Source: Yeosuana sp043876835 (GTDB lineage Bacteria > Bacteroidota > Bacteroidia > Flavobacteriales > Flavobacteriaceae). From it: a stretch of 64,000 bases of DNA. Location: NCBI RefSeq assembly GCF_043876835.1, contig NZ_JBAWJZ010000007.1, forward strand, positions 62,001 to 126,000. The letters run 5' to 3'. The notes beneath the pieces are model-generated. The model was not told the DNA's origin. It searched no databases and was given only the letters and a program-made list of their open reading frames with translations. Shown piece by piece: positions 1 through 7,023 of this stretch. Position 1 is the stretch's first letter; every line of letters starts with the position of its first letter. The position numbers and the translations under genes are program-made.

Positions 1-350
1 TGAAAGATCGCTGACCCTATCCCTATTAGAATACAGGATACAATTAAGTAAGCAAAACTGAAGGCATAAGACAACAATAGGACTCCAAATATTGTTAAAA
101 CCAATCCATACATTTGTGCATAAACTTTAGGGTTTTTATCTGTATAATAGCCTACCAAAGGTTGTAAAATAGAAGCACTAAATTGAAATGCAAAGGTTAT
201 GAATCCAATTTGCCCAAAAGAAAGTTGAAAACTTTCTTTTAATAAAGGAAATATTGAAGGTATTACTCCCTGTATCAAATCATTTATAAGGTGTGAAAAA
301 CTTATTAAATAAATAATGTGAAAAGAGTTTTTTGAATCAATGACCTGCAT
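1..350 (-). CDS. MFS transporter, Fsr (fosmidomycin-resistance) type, C-terminus off window
   Basis: This gene begins at an ATG at 350 and reads leftward, open to the window edge, so about 116 N-terminal residues are visible. They start MQVIDSKNSF and include the pattern HLINDLIQGVIPSIFPLLKE, followed by LQPLVGYYTDKNPK. The first resembles the opening helix of Fsr-type major facilitator exporters, and the second resembles the helix 2-3 loop motif of MFS proteins. At least three membrane segments are present. Members of this family are inner-membrane proton antiporters that export small drugs or metabolites; the substrate here cannot be read. It lies 71 bp beyond the nitroreductase gene on the same strand and could be cotranscribed with that cluster. 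The assignment rests on the N-terminal quarter only. Confidence 0.72.
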   Translation of the reverse strand, partial: MQVIDSKNSFHIIYLISFSHLINDLIQGVIPSIFPLLKESFQLSFGQIGFITFAFQFSASILQPLVGYYTDKNPKVYAQMYGLVLTIFGVLLLSYAFSFAYLIVSCILIGIGSAIF

Positions 351-421
351 AATTCTTCAATTTATTATATTGATTTTCAAAAAAATTAGAAATCCATCAA
401 GAATATAGAATCTCATTGATC

Positions 422-1051
422 TTAAGTTTCTTGAAACAATAAGTTGAATGGTTTTCTAACTTTTTTTGCGCCTATAGTATGGTCCTGATTGTGTCTGTAA
501 CCTACCGGAGCAATAACAGCAGCATTGAGACCTTGAGCTTCAAGATTTAAAATTTTGTTATAAGCTTCTGGTTCAAATCCCTCCATAGGGCAAGCATCTA
601 TTTTTAATTCGGCACAAGCATTTAAAAGATTTCCAAGAGCTAAATAGGTTTGTGATTTTAGCCAACTTGTTTTTTCTTCTGGTGTTTTTTCGTTTAGTTT
701 CTCTTTTATAAAATCGCCATAGCCATTCAATCGTTCTATATCTAAATTGCGAGTCTTTGCTGTTTGCTTTATAAAAGTGTCAATGTCTGTTGGAGATACA
801 TTTGTATAATTACAAAACACAAATAAGTGTGATGCATCTGTAATCTGACTTTGATTCCAAGACACTGGTTTTAATTGCTCTCTAATTTCAGAATTTTCAA
901 TTATCAAGATTTTATACAATTGTAATCCATAAGACGAAACCGATAATTGAATTGCTTCTTTCAGTTTTTCAATGTCATTAGCTGATACTTTTTTTGAGCT
1001 ATCGAATTTTTTTGTGGCATAGCGCCAGTTTAAATTTTTAATAAGTTCCAT
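422..1051 (-). CDS. Nitroreductase-family NAD(P)H-dependent oxidoreductase
   Basis: The 209-residue product has the size and layout of NfsB-type flavin nitroreductases: an N-terminal WRYATKKFD segment (the RRSxRxF-like FMN-binding start), a central SSYGLQLYKILII stretch, and a C-terminal GLNAAVIAPVGYRHNQD segment. These FMN enzymes reduce nitro compounds, quinones or similar substrates with NAD(P)H in the cytosol. It is the last complete gene of a minus-strand run (regulator, barrel-like gene, DoxX, YdcZ transporter, GNAT, nitroreductase) and starts 5 bp after the GNAT stop, which implies cotranscription. Together with DoxX and the Crp/Fnr-type regulator this suggests a redox or electrophile response. 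The physiological substrate is unknown. Confidence 0.88.
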   Translation of the reverse strand: MELIKNLNWRYATKKFDSSKKVSANDIEKLKEAIQLSVSSYGLQLYKILIIENSEIREQLKPVSWNQSQITDASHLFVFCNYTNVSPTDIDTFIKQTAKTRNLDIERLNGYGDFIKEKLNEKTPEEKTSWLKSQTYLALGNLLNACAELKIDACPMEGFEPEAYNKILNLEAQGLNAAVIAPVGYRHNQDHTIGAKKVRKPFNLLFQET

Positions 1052-1056
1052 TTTGT

Positions 1057-1785
1057 TTAATTTTTTAATTCGTAATTTTTCATTGTAAAATCGACCGTAA
1101 AACCAAGTTGTTCATACATCCCTTTTGCCATTTTTGAAGCTTGCAAAGTGGCATATTCGGCATCTGACCGCATGGCTTCATTTAATATGTAATGCATAAT
1201 TTCTTTAGCATATCCTTTTCCTCGGGAATTTGTCGGAACCCCTAAACTATGGATACCTGCAACCCGATTGGTTTGATGTAAAATAATAGTTCCAACAGGC
1301 TCTTTGTTATCGAAGGCTAGGTAGTATTTTATGCTAGGCATGGTTTTTAAAACAGTGTCCTTGCTAATTAAATAACCAAAAGAGTTTTTGAATGTTTGGC
1401 TCCAAATCTTAGCTTCGGTCTCACTGGTTACCATCGTAAATTCAAGCCTGGTAGGTTGCGGAAACGACTGGGAGAGTTTTAAGCTCATGCCAGGCAAAGC
1501 CGAAGTTAATTTAAAACCGAAATCTTCAATAAGGTCATCGTGATTGGTATCTGAATGTTCAAAAGTTGCAAACCGAATTTTAAGATCTGAGTGCTGTATA
1601 AAATCTCGTATACTTTTTACTATTTCGATTGTAAGGTCCTGATTGGACCATATTTTGTTGGGCCACTCCGAATGGTTTATAAGGCTATAGCTAATTACAT
1701 TATCTGTAGCAAATCCAGTAAAAGGTTTACCTGCCATAGCCCAGAGGTTGGTTAAATTGTTAATATTAGTTTTTACTGTGTTCAT
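1057..1785 (-). CDS. GNAT-family N-acetyltransferase
   Basis: The 242-residue protein has a C-terminal GNAT fold at about residues 115-242. The acetyl-CoA site is visible as SLGVPTNSRGKGYAKEIM, the (Q/R)xxGxG/A pattern, followed by the late motif YATLQASKMAKGMYEQLGF. The first 110 residues form a second, degenerate domain resembling the front half of two-domain GNAT proteins. It would transfer an acetyl group from acetyl-CoA to an unidentified amine in the cytosol. The gene sits between the YdcZ-like transporter (8 bp upstream) and the nitroreductase (5 bp downstream), so it is part of the same transcript. Family call is firm; substrate unknown. Confidence 0.85.
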   Translation of the reverse strand: MNTVKTNINNLTNLWAMAGKPFTGFATDNVISYSLINHSEWPNKIWSNQDLTIEIVKSIRDFIQHSDLKIRFATFEHSDTNHDDLIEDFGFKLTSALPGMSLKLSQSFPQPTRLEFTMVTSETEAKIWSQTFKNSFGYLISKDTVLKTMPSIKYYLAFDNKEPVGTIILHQTNRVAGIHSLGVPTNSRGKGYAKEIMHYILNEAMRSDAEYATLQASKMAKGMYEQLGFTVDFTMKNYELKN

Positions 1786-1793
1786 CTTTTCTG

Positions 1794-2243
1794 TTATTTA
1801 GTATTTATTAGTACAATGCCAATTAGCATTGCTAAAGTTCCTATAAGCCTTTTGGTCGTGATGGGTTCAACGGGTAAATTGAGCCAACCAAATTTTCCTG
1901 CGATTAACGAAAAGATAAGTTGTCCGCAGAGCCCAAGAGCAATCATTCTAGAAATACCTATTTTAGGAATGGTGTAGAAGTAGATAGAAATTCCAATGAC
2001 GCTAAACAATCCTCCAATAAACCATAAATACCAAGGAACTGATGTTGTAATGATAGACTGGATACTTCCTTTTTCAAAAAAAAACAAAATTATGATTCCG
2101 AAGACAACACTACTTATCGAAGTTGATATTACAGCAAGTAAGGGTTGTTTTAGAATACTTCCTAACTGAGAATTGAAGCCTGCTTGAATAGCTAAAAATA
2201 CACCTCCTGTTAATGCTAAAAACGTTAATATATAAAGTCTCAT
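1794..2243 (-). CDS. DMT-superfamily small transporter, YdcZ (DUF606) family
   Basis: The 149-residue product is almost entirely hydrophobic, with about five membrane segments. The opening (LTGGVFLAIQAGFNSQLG) and the motif GLCGQLIFSLIAGKFGW are characteristic of the YdcZ/DUF606 family within the drug/metabolite transporter superfamily. Family members are half-size and act in pairs or as dimers in the inner membrane; their substrates are mostly unknown. Only one copy is seen here. The start gives a membrane segment beginning within the first five residues, as expected. It is spaced 10 bp from DoxX and 8 bp from the GNAT gene, consistent with one operon. Confidence 0.85.
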   Translation of the reverse strand: MRLYILTFLALTGGVFLAIQAGFNSQLGSILKQPLLAVISTSISSVVFGIIILFFFEKGSIQSIITTSVPWYLWFIGGLFSVIGISIYFYTIPKIGISRMIALGLCGQLIFSLIAGKFGWLNLPVEPITTKRLIGTLAMLIGIVLINTK

Positions 2244-2253
2244 AAGTCATGAA

Positions 2254-2655
2254 TTAGTCCCATTTGTTATTCGTTGATATGGCAAATTTCCCAGCTCCAG
2301 TAAAAATTAAGGCAATTCCAAAAATCATATAAATGAAAATAGGTCCAATTGCCCAACCTCCAAATTCATTTAGCTTTAGTAAGTTTGGAAGTTGTACCAT
2401 TAGTATGGCTGCAAAACAATTTATAGCAAAAACAAGGCCTGCTAATTTTGTTCTAAATCCAAGGATAATGAGAATGGGTGCGATGATTTCTCCAATGTAA
2501 ATACCATATCCAAGAAAGGACGGTAGCCCATGTTGGGTAAATAAATCTTTAATAAAATCAATATCATATATTAATTTGGTTATTCCATATATTAACATGG
2601 TAAATGAGATACCTATTCTTATAATAAGTAATCCGATGTGCTGTTTTGTGTTCAT
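2254..2655 (-). CDS. DoxX family membrane protein
   Basis: The 133-residue protein has four predicted membrane helices and the DoxX hallmarks: LLIIRIGISFTMLIYGITKL in helix 1, then GYGIYIGEIIAPILIILGF and a terminal GAGKFAI. DoxX proteins are inner-membrane partners of oxidoreductases and have been linked to thiol and oxidative stress handling. It is embedded in the minus-strand run that also carries a nitroreductase and a Crp/Fnr-type regulator, a setting that fits this role. The gene lies 11 bp downstream of the frameshifted barrel-like gene. The electron donor and acceptor are not identifiable from sequence. Confidence 0.85.
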   Translation of the reverse strand: MNTKQHIGLLIIRIGISFTMLIYGITKLIYDIDFIKDLFTQHGLPSFLGYGIYIGEIIAPILIILGFRTKLAGLVFAINCFAAILMVQLPNLLKLNEFGGWAIGPIFIYMIFGIALIFTGAGKFAISTNNKWD

Positions 2656-2666
2656 AATTTTAATGT

Positions 2667-3288
2667 TTAAAAGTTATATTTTATAAATAATCCAAAGTTT
2701 TCAAGAGTTTTTTCTGCTTTGGCAAATTGGTCTAGATTTATTGCTATTCCTGTAATAAGTCGTTCCTTTTTAACGACAACACGTAGCTGTTGAATACCTC
2801 TATTTAACTCTTTTAAATTGGTATTAACTACCACAAATAGATTTACATAAGCTTGGATATTTTTAGTCAGGCTTAGCGTATAATTCATAGATAGAGTTTG
2901 CTCTAGAGTAAATCCATTTTGATAGGTGCTACCTATAGCATAACTCAATTTAAATTCTGGAACTGTGTATTGGTATTGTGAAGTAAGGGTAACAAATGCT
3001 CCGGGATTTTTAATACCAAAAGCTATATTTGCTTTGAAGTGATTATTCAATTTATATGACAACATGTTTCTAATAAAAAAAAATGTTGTTATTATCACCG
3101 TTATAATCTGTATCAAACAAGGATATATTATTTATAGACCATGTGTCATTAAAGCGATATCCAATAAAATGCTGATAAGTAATAGAACGATTTCCTATTA
3201 CCAACTCAGGAGAGAAATCAACATTTTGTGCATTTGAAACTAATATTCCAAATAGTATATATACCAATAAGTTTATTAATCGTAACAT
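2667..3288 (-). pseudogene. Frameshifted secreted beta-barrel-like hypothetical protein
   Basis: Two overlapping reading frames make one protein. The first (from 3288) has a signal peptide, MLRLINLLVYILFGILVSNA, then beta-rich sequence ending NGDNNNIFFY-stop. The second (to 2667) continues it from FIRNMLSYKLNNHFKANIA to a C-terminal Phe, typical of outer-membrane barrels. The frames meet at a run of nine A at 3075-3083 (T on the coding strand); eight would restore a single frame of about 205 residues. The break is therefore either a real one-base expansion, a phase-variable tract, or a homopolymer sequencing error. I do not recognise a function; short alternating amphipathic strands suggest an outer-membrane barrel. 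It is the first structural gene after the Crp/Fnr regulator. Confidence 0.7.
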
Positions 3289-3363
3289 AACCCATTTATT
3301 ATTGTATGGGTCAAAATTAGAGAGAGGTTAGAAGAAAAAACTTAAGGTACCTTAAGAATGTAA

Positions 3364-3951
3364 TTAGGAGTGTTTTTTTCGTAAATAGCTTAAAAATTCT
3401 GGAGTGACCCCAAGGTAAGAAGCAATGATGTATTGAGGTACGCGTTGTTCAATATTTCGATACGATTTTCTGAAATTATCATATCGTTCATAGGCATCAT
3501 CGCTCATGCTGTCGATGACACGTTCTTGAACAGCAACATAGGCATTTTGAATTTTAATCCTAAAGAAATTAGAGATTTCAGGCACTTCTATATAAAGTTT
3601 TTCTAATTCAATTCTTGGTAATTGTATGAGTATTGTATTTTCTAATGCTTGAACATACATTCTAGATTGTTTCCTACTTAAATAACTGTATAAGTCATTT
3701 ATCCACCACTCTTCAATGCCTAATTGTAAAGTGTGTTCTTGAGCATTTTCATCCAAATAATAACTACGCATGGAACCTTGAACAATAAAATTCATAGTAT
3801 CTGCCGTTTCTCCTGGTTGAATCAAAAATTCTTTTTTTTTGAGTTCTTTGAATTGAAGAATAGAAATTAATTTTTCAACACCAATCGTATCAAGAATAAC
3901 ATCCTGATTGATGTGACTAAGAAGTAATTTTATGTGATGGTTAACGTTCAC
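3364..3951 (-). CDS. Crp/Fnr-family transcriptional regulator
   Basis: The 195-residue product has an N-terminal cyclic-nucleotide-binding-like beta-roll (about residues 25-120, with KKKEFLIQPGETADTMNFIV and a GSMRSYYLDENAQEH strand) and a C-terminal helix-turn-helix ending in IIASYLGVTPEFLSYLRKK, where the recognition helix is at the extreme end. No cysteine cluster of an Fnr iron-sulfur site is present, and the roll lacks the standard cAMP phosphate-binding motif, so the ligand is unclear. It probably controls the downstream genes on the same strand. A TATTTTTG box (minus strand) lies at 3987-3994, a match to the Bacteroidota -7 consensus. Confidence 0.86.
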   Translation of the reverse strand: MNVNHHIKLLLSHINQDVILDTIGVEKLISILQFKELKKKEFLIQPGETADTMNFIVQGSMRSYYLDENAQEHTLQLGIEEWWINDLYSYLSRKQSRMYVQALENTILIQLPRIELEKLYIEVPEISNFFRIKIQNAYVAVQERVIDSMSDDAYERYDNFRKSYRNIEQRVPQYIIASYLGVTPEFLSYLRKKHS

Positions 3952-3986
3952 TATTTAATAATAGTATATTTTCTTTTTATTATTTT

Positions 3987-3994
3987 CAAAAATA
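3987..3994 (-). promoter_or_regulatory. Candidate -7 box for the Crp/Fnr regulator gene
   Basis: On the minus strand the bases read TATTTTTG, matching the Bacteroidota sigma-A -7 consensus TAnnTTTG, 36 bp before the start codon. No good TTG -33 element is seen at the usual distance, so this is a partial match only. Confidence 0.35.
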
Positions 3995-4213
3995 CAAAAC
4001 TTATTATTTTTCGAAAATCATCTTATGCAAAAAAAACAATGTAATCAATCCCGCAGGAACAGATAACGAGGTATTTGTTCTATTTAACCCAATAAAACCT
4101 ATCTTTGAGCCTATTTGCTCATAATAAATTCATAAACACACGTTACCAAGAAACAAAATATATTTTTTTGACGGAGCAGCATAAATGAAAGCAATCTTAT
4201 AAGTCAACTTACT

Positions 4214-4311
4214 ACACCTTATAAGGTATAAATACAGTGATATTAAAATATTTACACCCTTTAAGGTATAATTATAAAATAAATCACTATATTGTACCCA
4301 TAAAGGTATAA
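4214..4311 (+). promoter_or_regulatory. Three near-palindromic operators, 40-bp period, before hipB
   Basis: The 364-bp gap between the divergent regulator gene and hipB contains three related sites: ACACCTTATAAGGTATAA (4214-4231), ACACCCTTTAAGGTATAA (4254-4271) and GTACCCATAAAGGTATAA (4294-4311). The GGTATAA halves start exactly 40 bp apart (4225, 4265, 4305). The first has a perfect inner palindrome, CCTTATAAGG; the second and third are progressively degraded. The last site ends four bases before the hipB start codon. This arrangement fits cooperative autorepression by the encoded HipB, with sites on one helical face. The rest of the gap shows no gene or other clear signal. Confidence 0.65.
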
Positions 4312-4315
4312 CATA

Positions 4316-4555
4316 ATGGAATGGGATAGAGAAAACACCATAGCCCAATTTATAAGGGATAGACGTAAAAAAGCAAATCTAACACAAGTAGAGTTATCGG
4401 ACTTTACAGGTGTAGGCTTGCGTTTTGTACGCGAACTCGAACAGGGAAAACCAAATGTAATGACCGATAAAGTAAATCAGGTACTATTATTTTTTGGTCA
4501 CACACTAACACCAACACCTATAAGCGATGAGACAAGGAGAAATCTGGGTAAATAA
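4316..4555 (+). CDS. hipB: HipB-like antitoxin, helix-turn-helix DNA-binding protein
   Basis: The 79-residue protein is an XRE/HipB helix-turn-helix: RDRRKKANLTQVELSDFTGV followed by GLRFVRELEQGKPNVMTDKV, the usual turn and recognition helix of HipB proteins. It should bind the operators at 4214-4311 as a dimer and repress its own operon. The short tail (PTPISDETRRNLGK) overlaps the start of hipS by 29 bp. Order B-S-T with overlaps matches HipBST tripartite systems, in which HipB contributes to repression and HipS is the main inhibitor of the HipT kinase. The family call is secure; the division of labour is inferred from the known system. Confidence 0.88.
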   Translation: MEWDRENTIAQFIRDRRKKANLTQVELSDFTGVGLRFVRELEQGKPNVMTDKVNQVLLFFGHTLTPTPISDETRRNLGK

Positions 4556-4844
4556 AACGTTAGCTGGTATATTAACCGAGGACGATAATGGCTATCATTT
4601 CAAATATGACAAAGCATATCTAGAAAATGAAAGCACATTAGCAGTGAGTTTAACGTTACCATTACAAGAAGAACCGTTTAGTGCCGAATACCTATTCCCT
4701 TTCTTTGATGGTTTAATTCCAGAAGGCTGGTTATTAGACATCGCACATAAAAATTGGAAAATTAATCCAAGAGACCGCATGGGATTATTATTAACCACAT
4801 GTAGAGATTGTATTGGCAATATTAGCATTATAGAAAAAGTATGA
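4527..4844 (+). CDS. hipS: HipS-like antitoxin (free HipA N-terminal subdomain)
   Basis: The 105-residue product corresponds to the N-terminal subdomain 1 of HipA alone: QGEIWVNKTLAGILTEDDNG, then a SLTLPLQEEPF strand and FPFFDGLIPEGWLLDIAHKN, a stretch conserved in the HipA N-terminal region. In classical HipA these residues are fused to the kinase; here they form a separate gene whose stop overlaps the next start by four bases (4841-4844), suggesting translational coupling. In the E. coli HipBST system this small protein is the antitoxin that blocks the kinase. An ATG 29 bp inside the hipB end is the chosen start, because it gives the usual MRQGEIWVN opening. Confidence 0.86.
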   Translation: MRQGEIWVNKTLAGILTEDDNGYHFKYDKAYLENESTLAVSLTLPLQEEPFSAEYLFPFFDGLIPEGWLLDIAHKNWKINPRDRMGLLLTTCRDCIGNISIIEKV

Positions 4845-5797
4845 ACTACTGTTTAGCATGTCATAAAAAACTAGAAGATGGTGATCTAAACTACCATCAA
4901 AACTGTCTAACAGCATTTTGGCAAGAAGACACACCTGTACTAAAATTAGAGTATGAGATGTCTCAAATCGAAGCGTTGGCAAAAGAAAACGTAGCACAAC
5001 GCATCATTGTTACCGGTGTACAACCAAAATTATCATTAGGTTTCACACAAGAAAACGCTCAAAATCGCTTAACCATTGTAGGTGCATTAAATGGTAGGTA
5101 TATTTTAAAACCACCATTTCATATGTATCCACAAATGCCCGAAATTGAAGCGCTATCCATGTTATTAGCACAAGCTTGTGGTATAGCAACAGTACCTTTT
5201 TTATTAATCCCATTAAAAGATGGCGCTTTAGCCTATTTAACCAAGCGTATAGATCGTACTGCCAATAATGAAAAGTACCCAATGGAAGATGCCTGCCAAT
5301 TCACAGAGCGTCTTACAGAACATAAATATCGTGGATCTTACGAGCAAATTGCAAAGGGCATTATAACCTATACACAAAACCCTTTACTGGATGCCGTAAA
5401 ATTTTATGAGCAAGTTATTGTTTCTTTCCTTATTGGAAATAACGATATGCATTTAAAAAACTTTTCACTCATTGCAAAAGACAGTAAACACTTTGCATTA
5501 GCACCAGCCTATGATATGGTAGCGGTTAAATTATTAATTCCAGAAGACCAGGAAGAATTAGCGCTAAACCTCAACGGAAAAAAGCGAAAAATCAAACGTC
5601 TAGATTTTAACGAAGCCATGGCCAAAGCACAAATACCTACAAAGGCTATTGAAAACCTTTGGAATCGTATAGAAAAAGGTATGCAACAGTGGCTAGAATT
5701 AATAAATAATAGCTTTTTAAGTTCAGAACAAAAAGAAATATTTAAAGAGCTAATTGAAACAAGAGCAAAACAAATCAATTTAAGCTATGTTTATTAG
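4841..5797 (+). CDS. hipT: HipT-like short HipA-family Ser/Thr kinase toxin
   Basis: The 318-residue protein is a HipA kinase core without the N-terminal subdomain. Visible parts: a Cys/His cluster at residues 4-22 (C4, C7, H19, C22; possible zinc site, common in short Bacteroidota HipA proteins), the Gly-rich loop TGVQPKLSL at 58-66, the catalytic GNNDMHLKN with D202, and the metal-binding APAYDM with D225. HipT of E. coli phosphorylates tryptophanyl-tRNA synthetase; the target here is unknown. The loop positions equivalent to the two autophosphorylated serines (S-x-S-G) read I56-V57-T58-G59. Cotranscribed with hipB and hipS. A perfect palindrome, TTCCAAAATTTTGGAA, follows at 5805-5820. Confidence 0.86.
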   Translation: MNYCLACHKKLEDGDLNYHQNCLTAFWQEDTPVLKLEYEMSQIEALAKENVAQRIIVTGVQPKLSLGFTQENAQNRLTIVGALNGRYILKPPFHMYPQMPEIEALSMLLAQACGIATVPFLLIPLKDGALAYLTKRIDRTANNEKYPMEDACQFTERLTEHKYRGSYEQIAKGIITYTQNPLLDAVKFYEQVIVSFLIGNNDMHLKNFSLIAKDSKHFALAPAYDMVAVKLLIPEDQEELALNLNGKKRKIKRLDFNEAMAKAQIPTKAIENLWNRIEKGMQQWLELINNSFLSSEQKEIFKELIETRAKQINLSYVY

Positions 5798-6007
5798 ATA
5801 AATGCTTCCAAAATTTTGGAAAATAGTATGGCATAGAAGAACTTTTGGATGCAGTAAATGAAGTATTAACAGATTATAGTTCACTAGTATTCAAGTAAAG
5901 CAATTATGCAAAAATATTGCATTTATGAGGAGTTCAGCGTGTTATGATGCACCAATTGAAACAATTAAAGGGCTAAACGGAACCCCTTAATATCACTGAT
6001 AAAACAA
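5798..6007. other. Gap after hipT with short coding-like fragments
   Basis: No intact gene is visible in these 210 bp. A fragment reading GIEELLDAVNEVLTDYSSLV lies around 5832-5898 without its own start, and a 21-codon frame at 5925-5990 reads SACYDAPIETIKGLNGTP to a stop. Both look protein-like but are in different frames and have no recognisable family. They may be remains of a decayed gene at the edge of the hipBST insertion. An inverted repeat ATGCAA-AAATA-TTGCAT is at 5906-5922. Confidence 0.3.
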
Positions 6008-6982
6008 TTAATGCACCGGACTTTGAGTACATGGACAATTACTAATTCCTTGTAGAAAATCTAACCCTATTGTAATTACATGGGTTCCTGAATTAAATCT
6101 TGCTAAATCATTGATTGTAACTTGATAGGCATATCCAAAATAGAATATAGATTTTTTAAAACCCATCATAGGCCCCACATTTAAAGGCTTAAAAAACTGG
6201 TCATTAAGAAAACGATAAGATATACCTGCCCAATAGTAATCTTCATTTCTATTATACTTTCTGAATTTAAAATTTAAATCTGTACTTGAACGTCTGTCAC
6301 TACTAAACATTTGATAGTAAACAGAAGGCTCAAATTCTAAATTGCTCTTTTTAGGACCATTAAATACATAGCCAGAATAAATTTGATAGTTTAAAAGTAA
6401 GTTAGGCTCAGCTTTTCTAAGATCATTGTCAAAATTCTTGTCTAAAATATTATTGGCGTTGAAACTAAAGAAGAACCCTTTATTTCTATACAGCAAACCT
6501 ACATCAAAATTATTATTTGTTGTTGCTCTATCATCTGTAACAAACGGATCTATTATTGGGTTCTCATAAGTAGTATTAAAATTGTTGATATCAATTTTAA
6601 AATGGTTAAGATTATATGAAATTCCAAATGACAAATATTGCTTAGAATAGTAATCTAAAATTATATGATGTGCAAAAGAAAATTTAGCACCTGTTTGTAT
6701 TGTATTTCCGTTTCTGTCATTATAAAAAGAGATCCCTATTCCTGTACGATCTGCAATTCTAAAATCTGCATAAAATGATTGATTATCTGGCGCTCCCTTT
6801 ATGCCAACCCATTGGGTTAGTCCATTTGCCCTAATTTTTAAATTGTCTCCTATACCTGCATAAGTTGGAGAGACAACAAAATTATTATCTGCCAAATACT
6901 GTGTAAATACTGGCAAATTAAGTTCTTGACAATAACTTTTAGTTATTAGCAAAAGAAATAGATATATGATTAATTTTCGCAT
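6008..6982 (-). CDS. sprF: SprF: PorP/SprF-family outer-membrane protein
   Basis: The 324-residue product has a signal peptide (MRKLIIYLFLLLITKSYCQ) and the PorP/SprF barrel pattern: LPVFTQYLADNNFVVSPTYA near the N-terminus, WVGIKGAPDNQSFYADFRI, and many amphipathic strands ending near FYFGYAYQVTINDL. PorP/SprF proteins are outer-membrane partners of type IX secretion substrates that carry type B C-terminal domains; in Flavobacterium johnsoniae SprF is needed to display SprB. The gene lies 41 bp downstream of the giant sprB on the same strand, the same order as in that species. It ends the spr cluster. Confidence 0.9.
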   Translation of the reverse strand: MRKLIIYLFLLLITKSYCQELNLPVFTQYLADNNFVVSPTYAGIGDNLKIRANGLTQWVGIKGAPDNQSFYADFRIADRTGIGISFYNDRNGNTIQTGAKFSFAHHIILDYYSKQYLSFGISYNLNHFKIDINNFNTTYENPIIDPFVTDDRATTNNNFDVGLLYRNKGFFFSFNANNILDKNFDNDLRKAEPNLLLNYQIYSGYVFNGPKKSNLEFEPSVYYQMFSSDRRSSTDLNFKFRKYNRNEDYYWAGISYRFLNDQFFKPLNVGPMMGFKKSIFYFGYAYQVTINDLARFNSGTHVITIGLDFLQGISNCPCTQSPVH

Positions 6983-7023
6983 TATTCTTTTTTAAAAATT
7001 AGAGGACATAACCAATAGTTTTA

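Noticed and set aside
4130..4348. Minus-strand 72-codon frame over the hipB upstream region
   Set aside because: It covers the operator array and the hipB start, has no recognisable family, and its residues look like translated AT-rich DNA.
5805..5820. Perfect palindrome TTCCAAAATTTTGGAA after hipT considered as terminator
   Set aside because: It has no loop and no T run after it, so it does not fit a Rho-independent terminator; left as a palindrome of unknown meaning.
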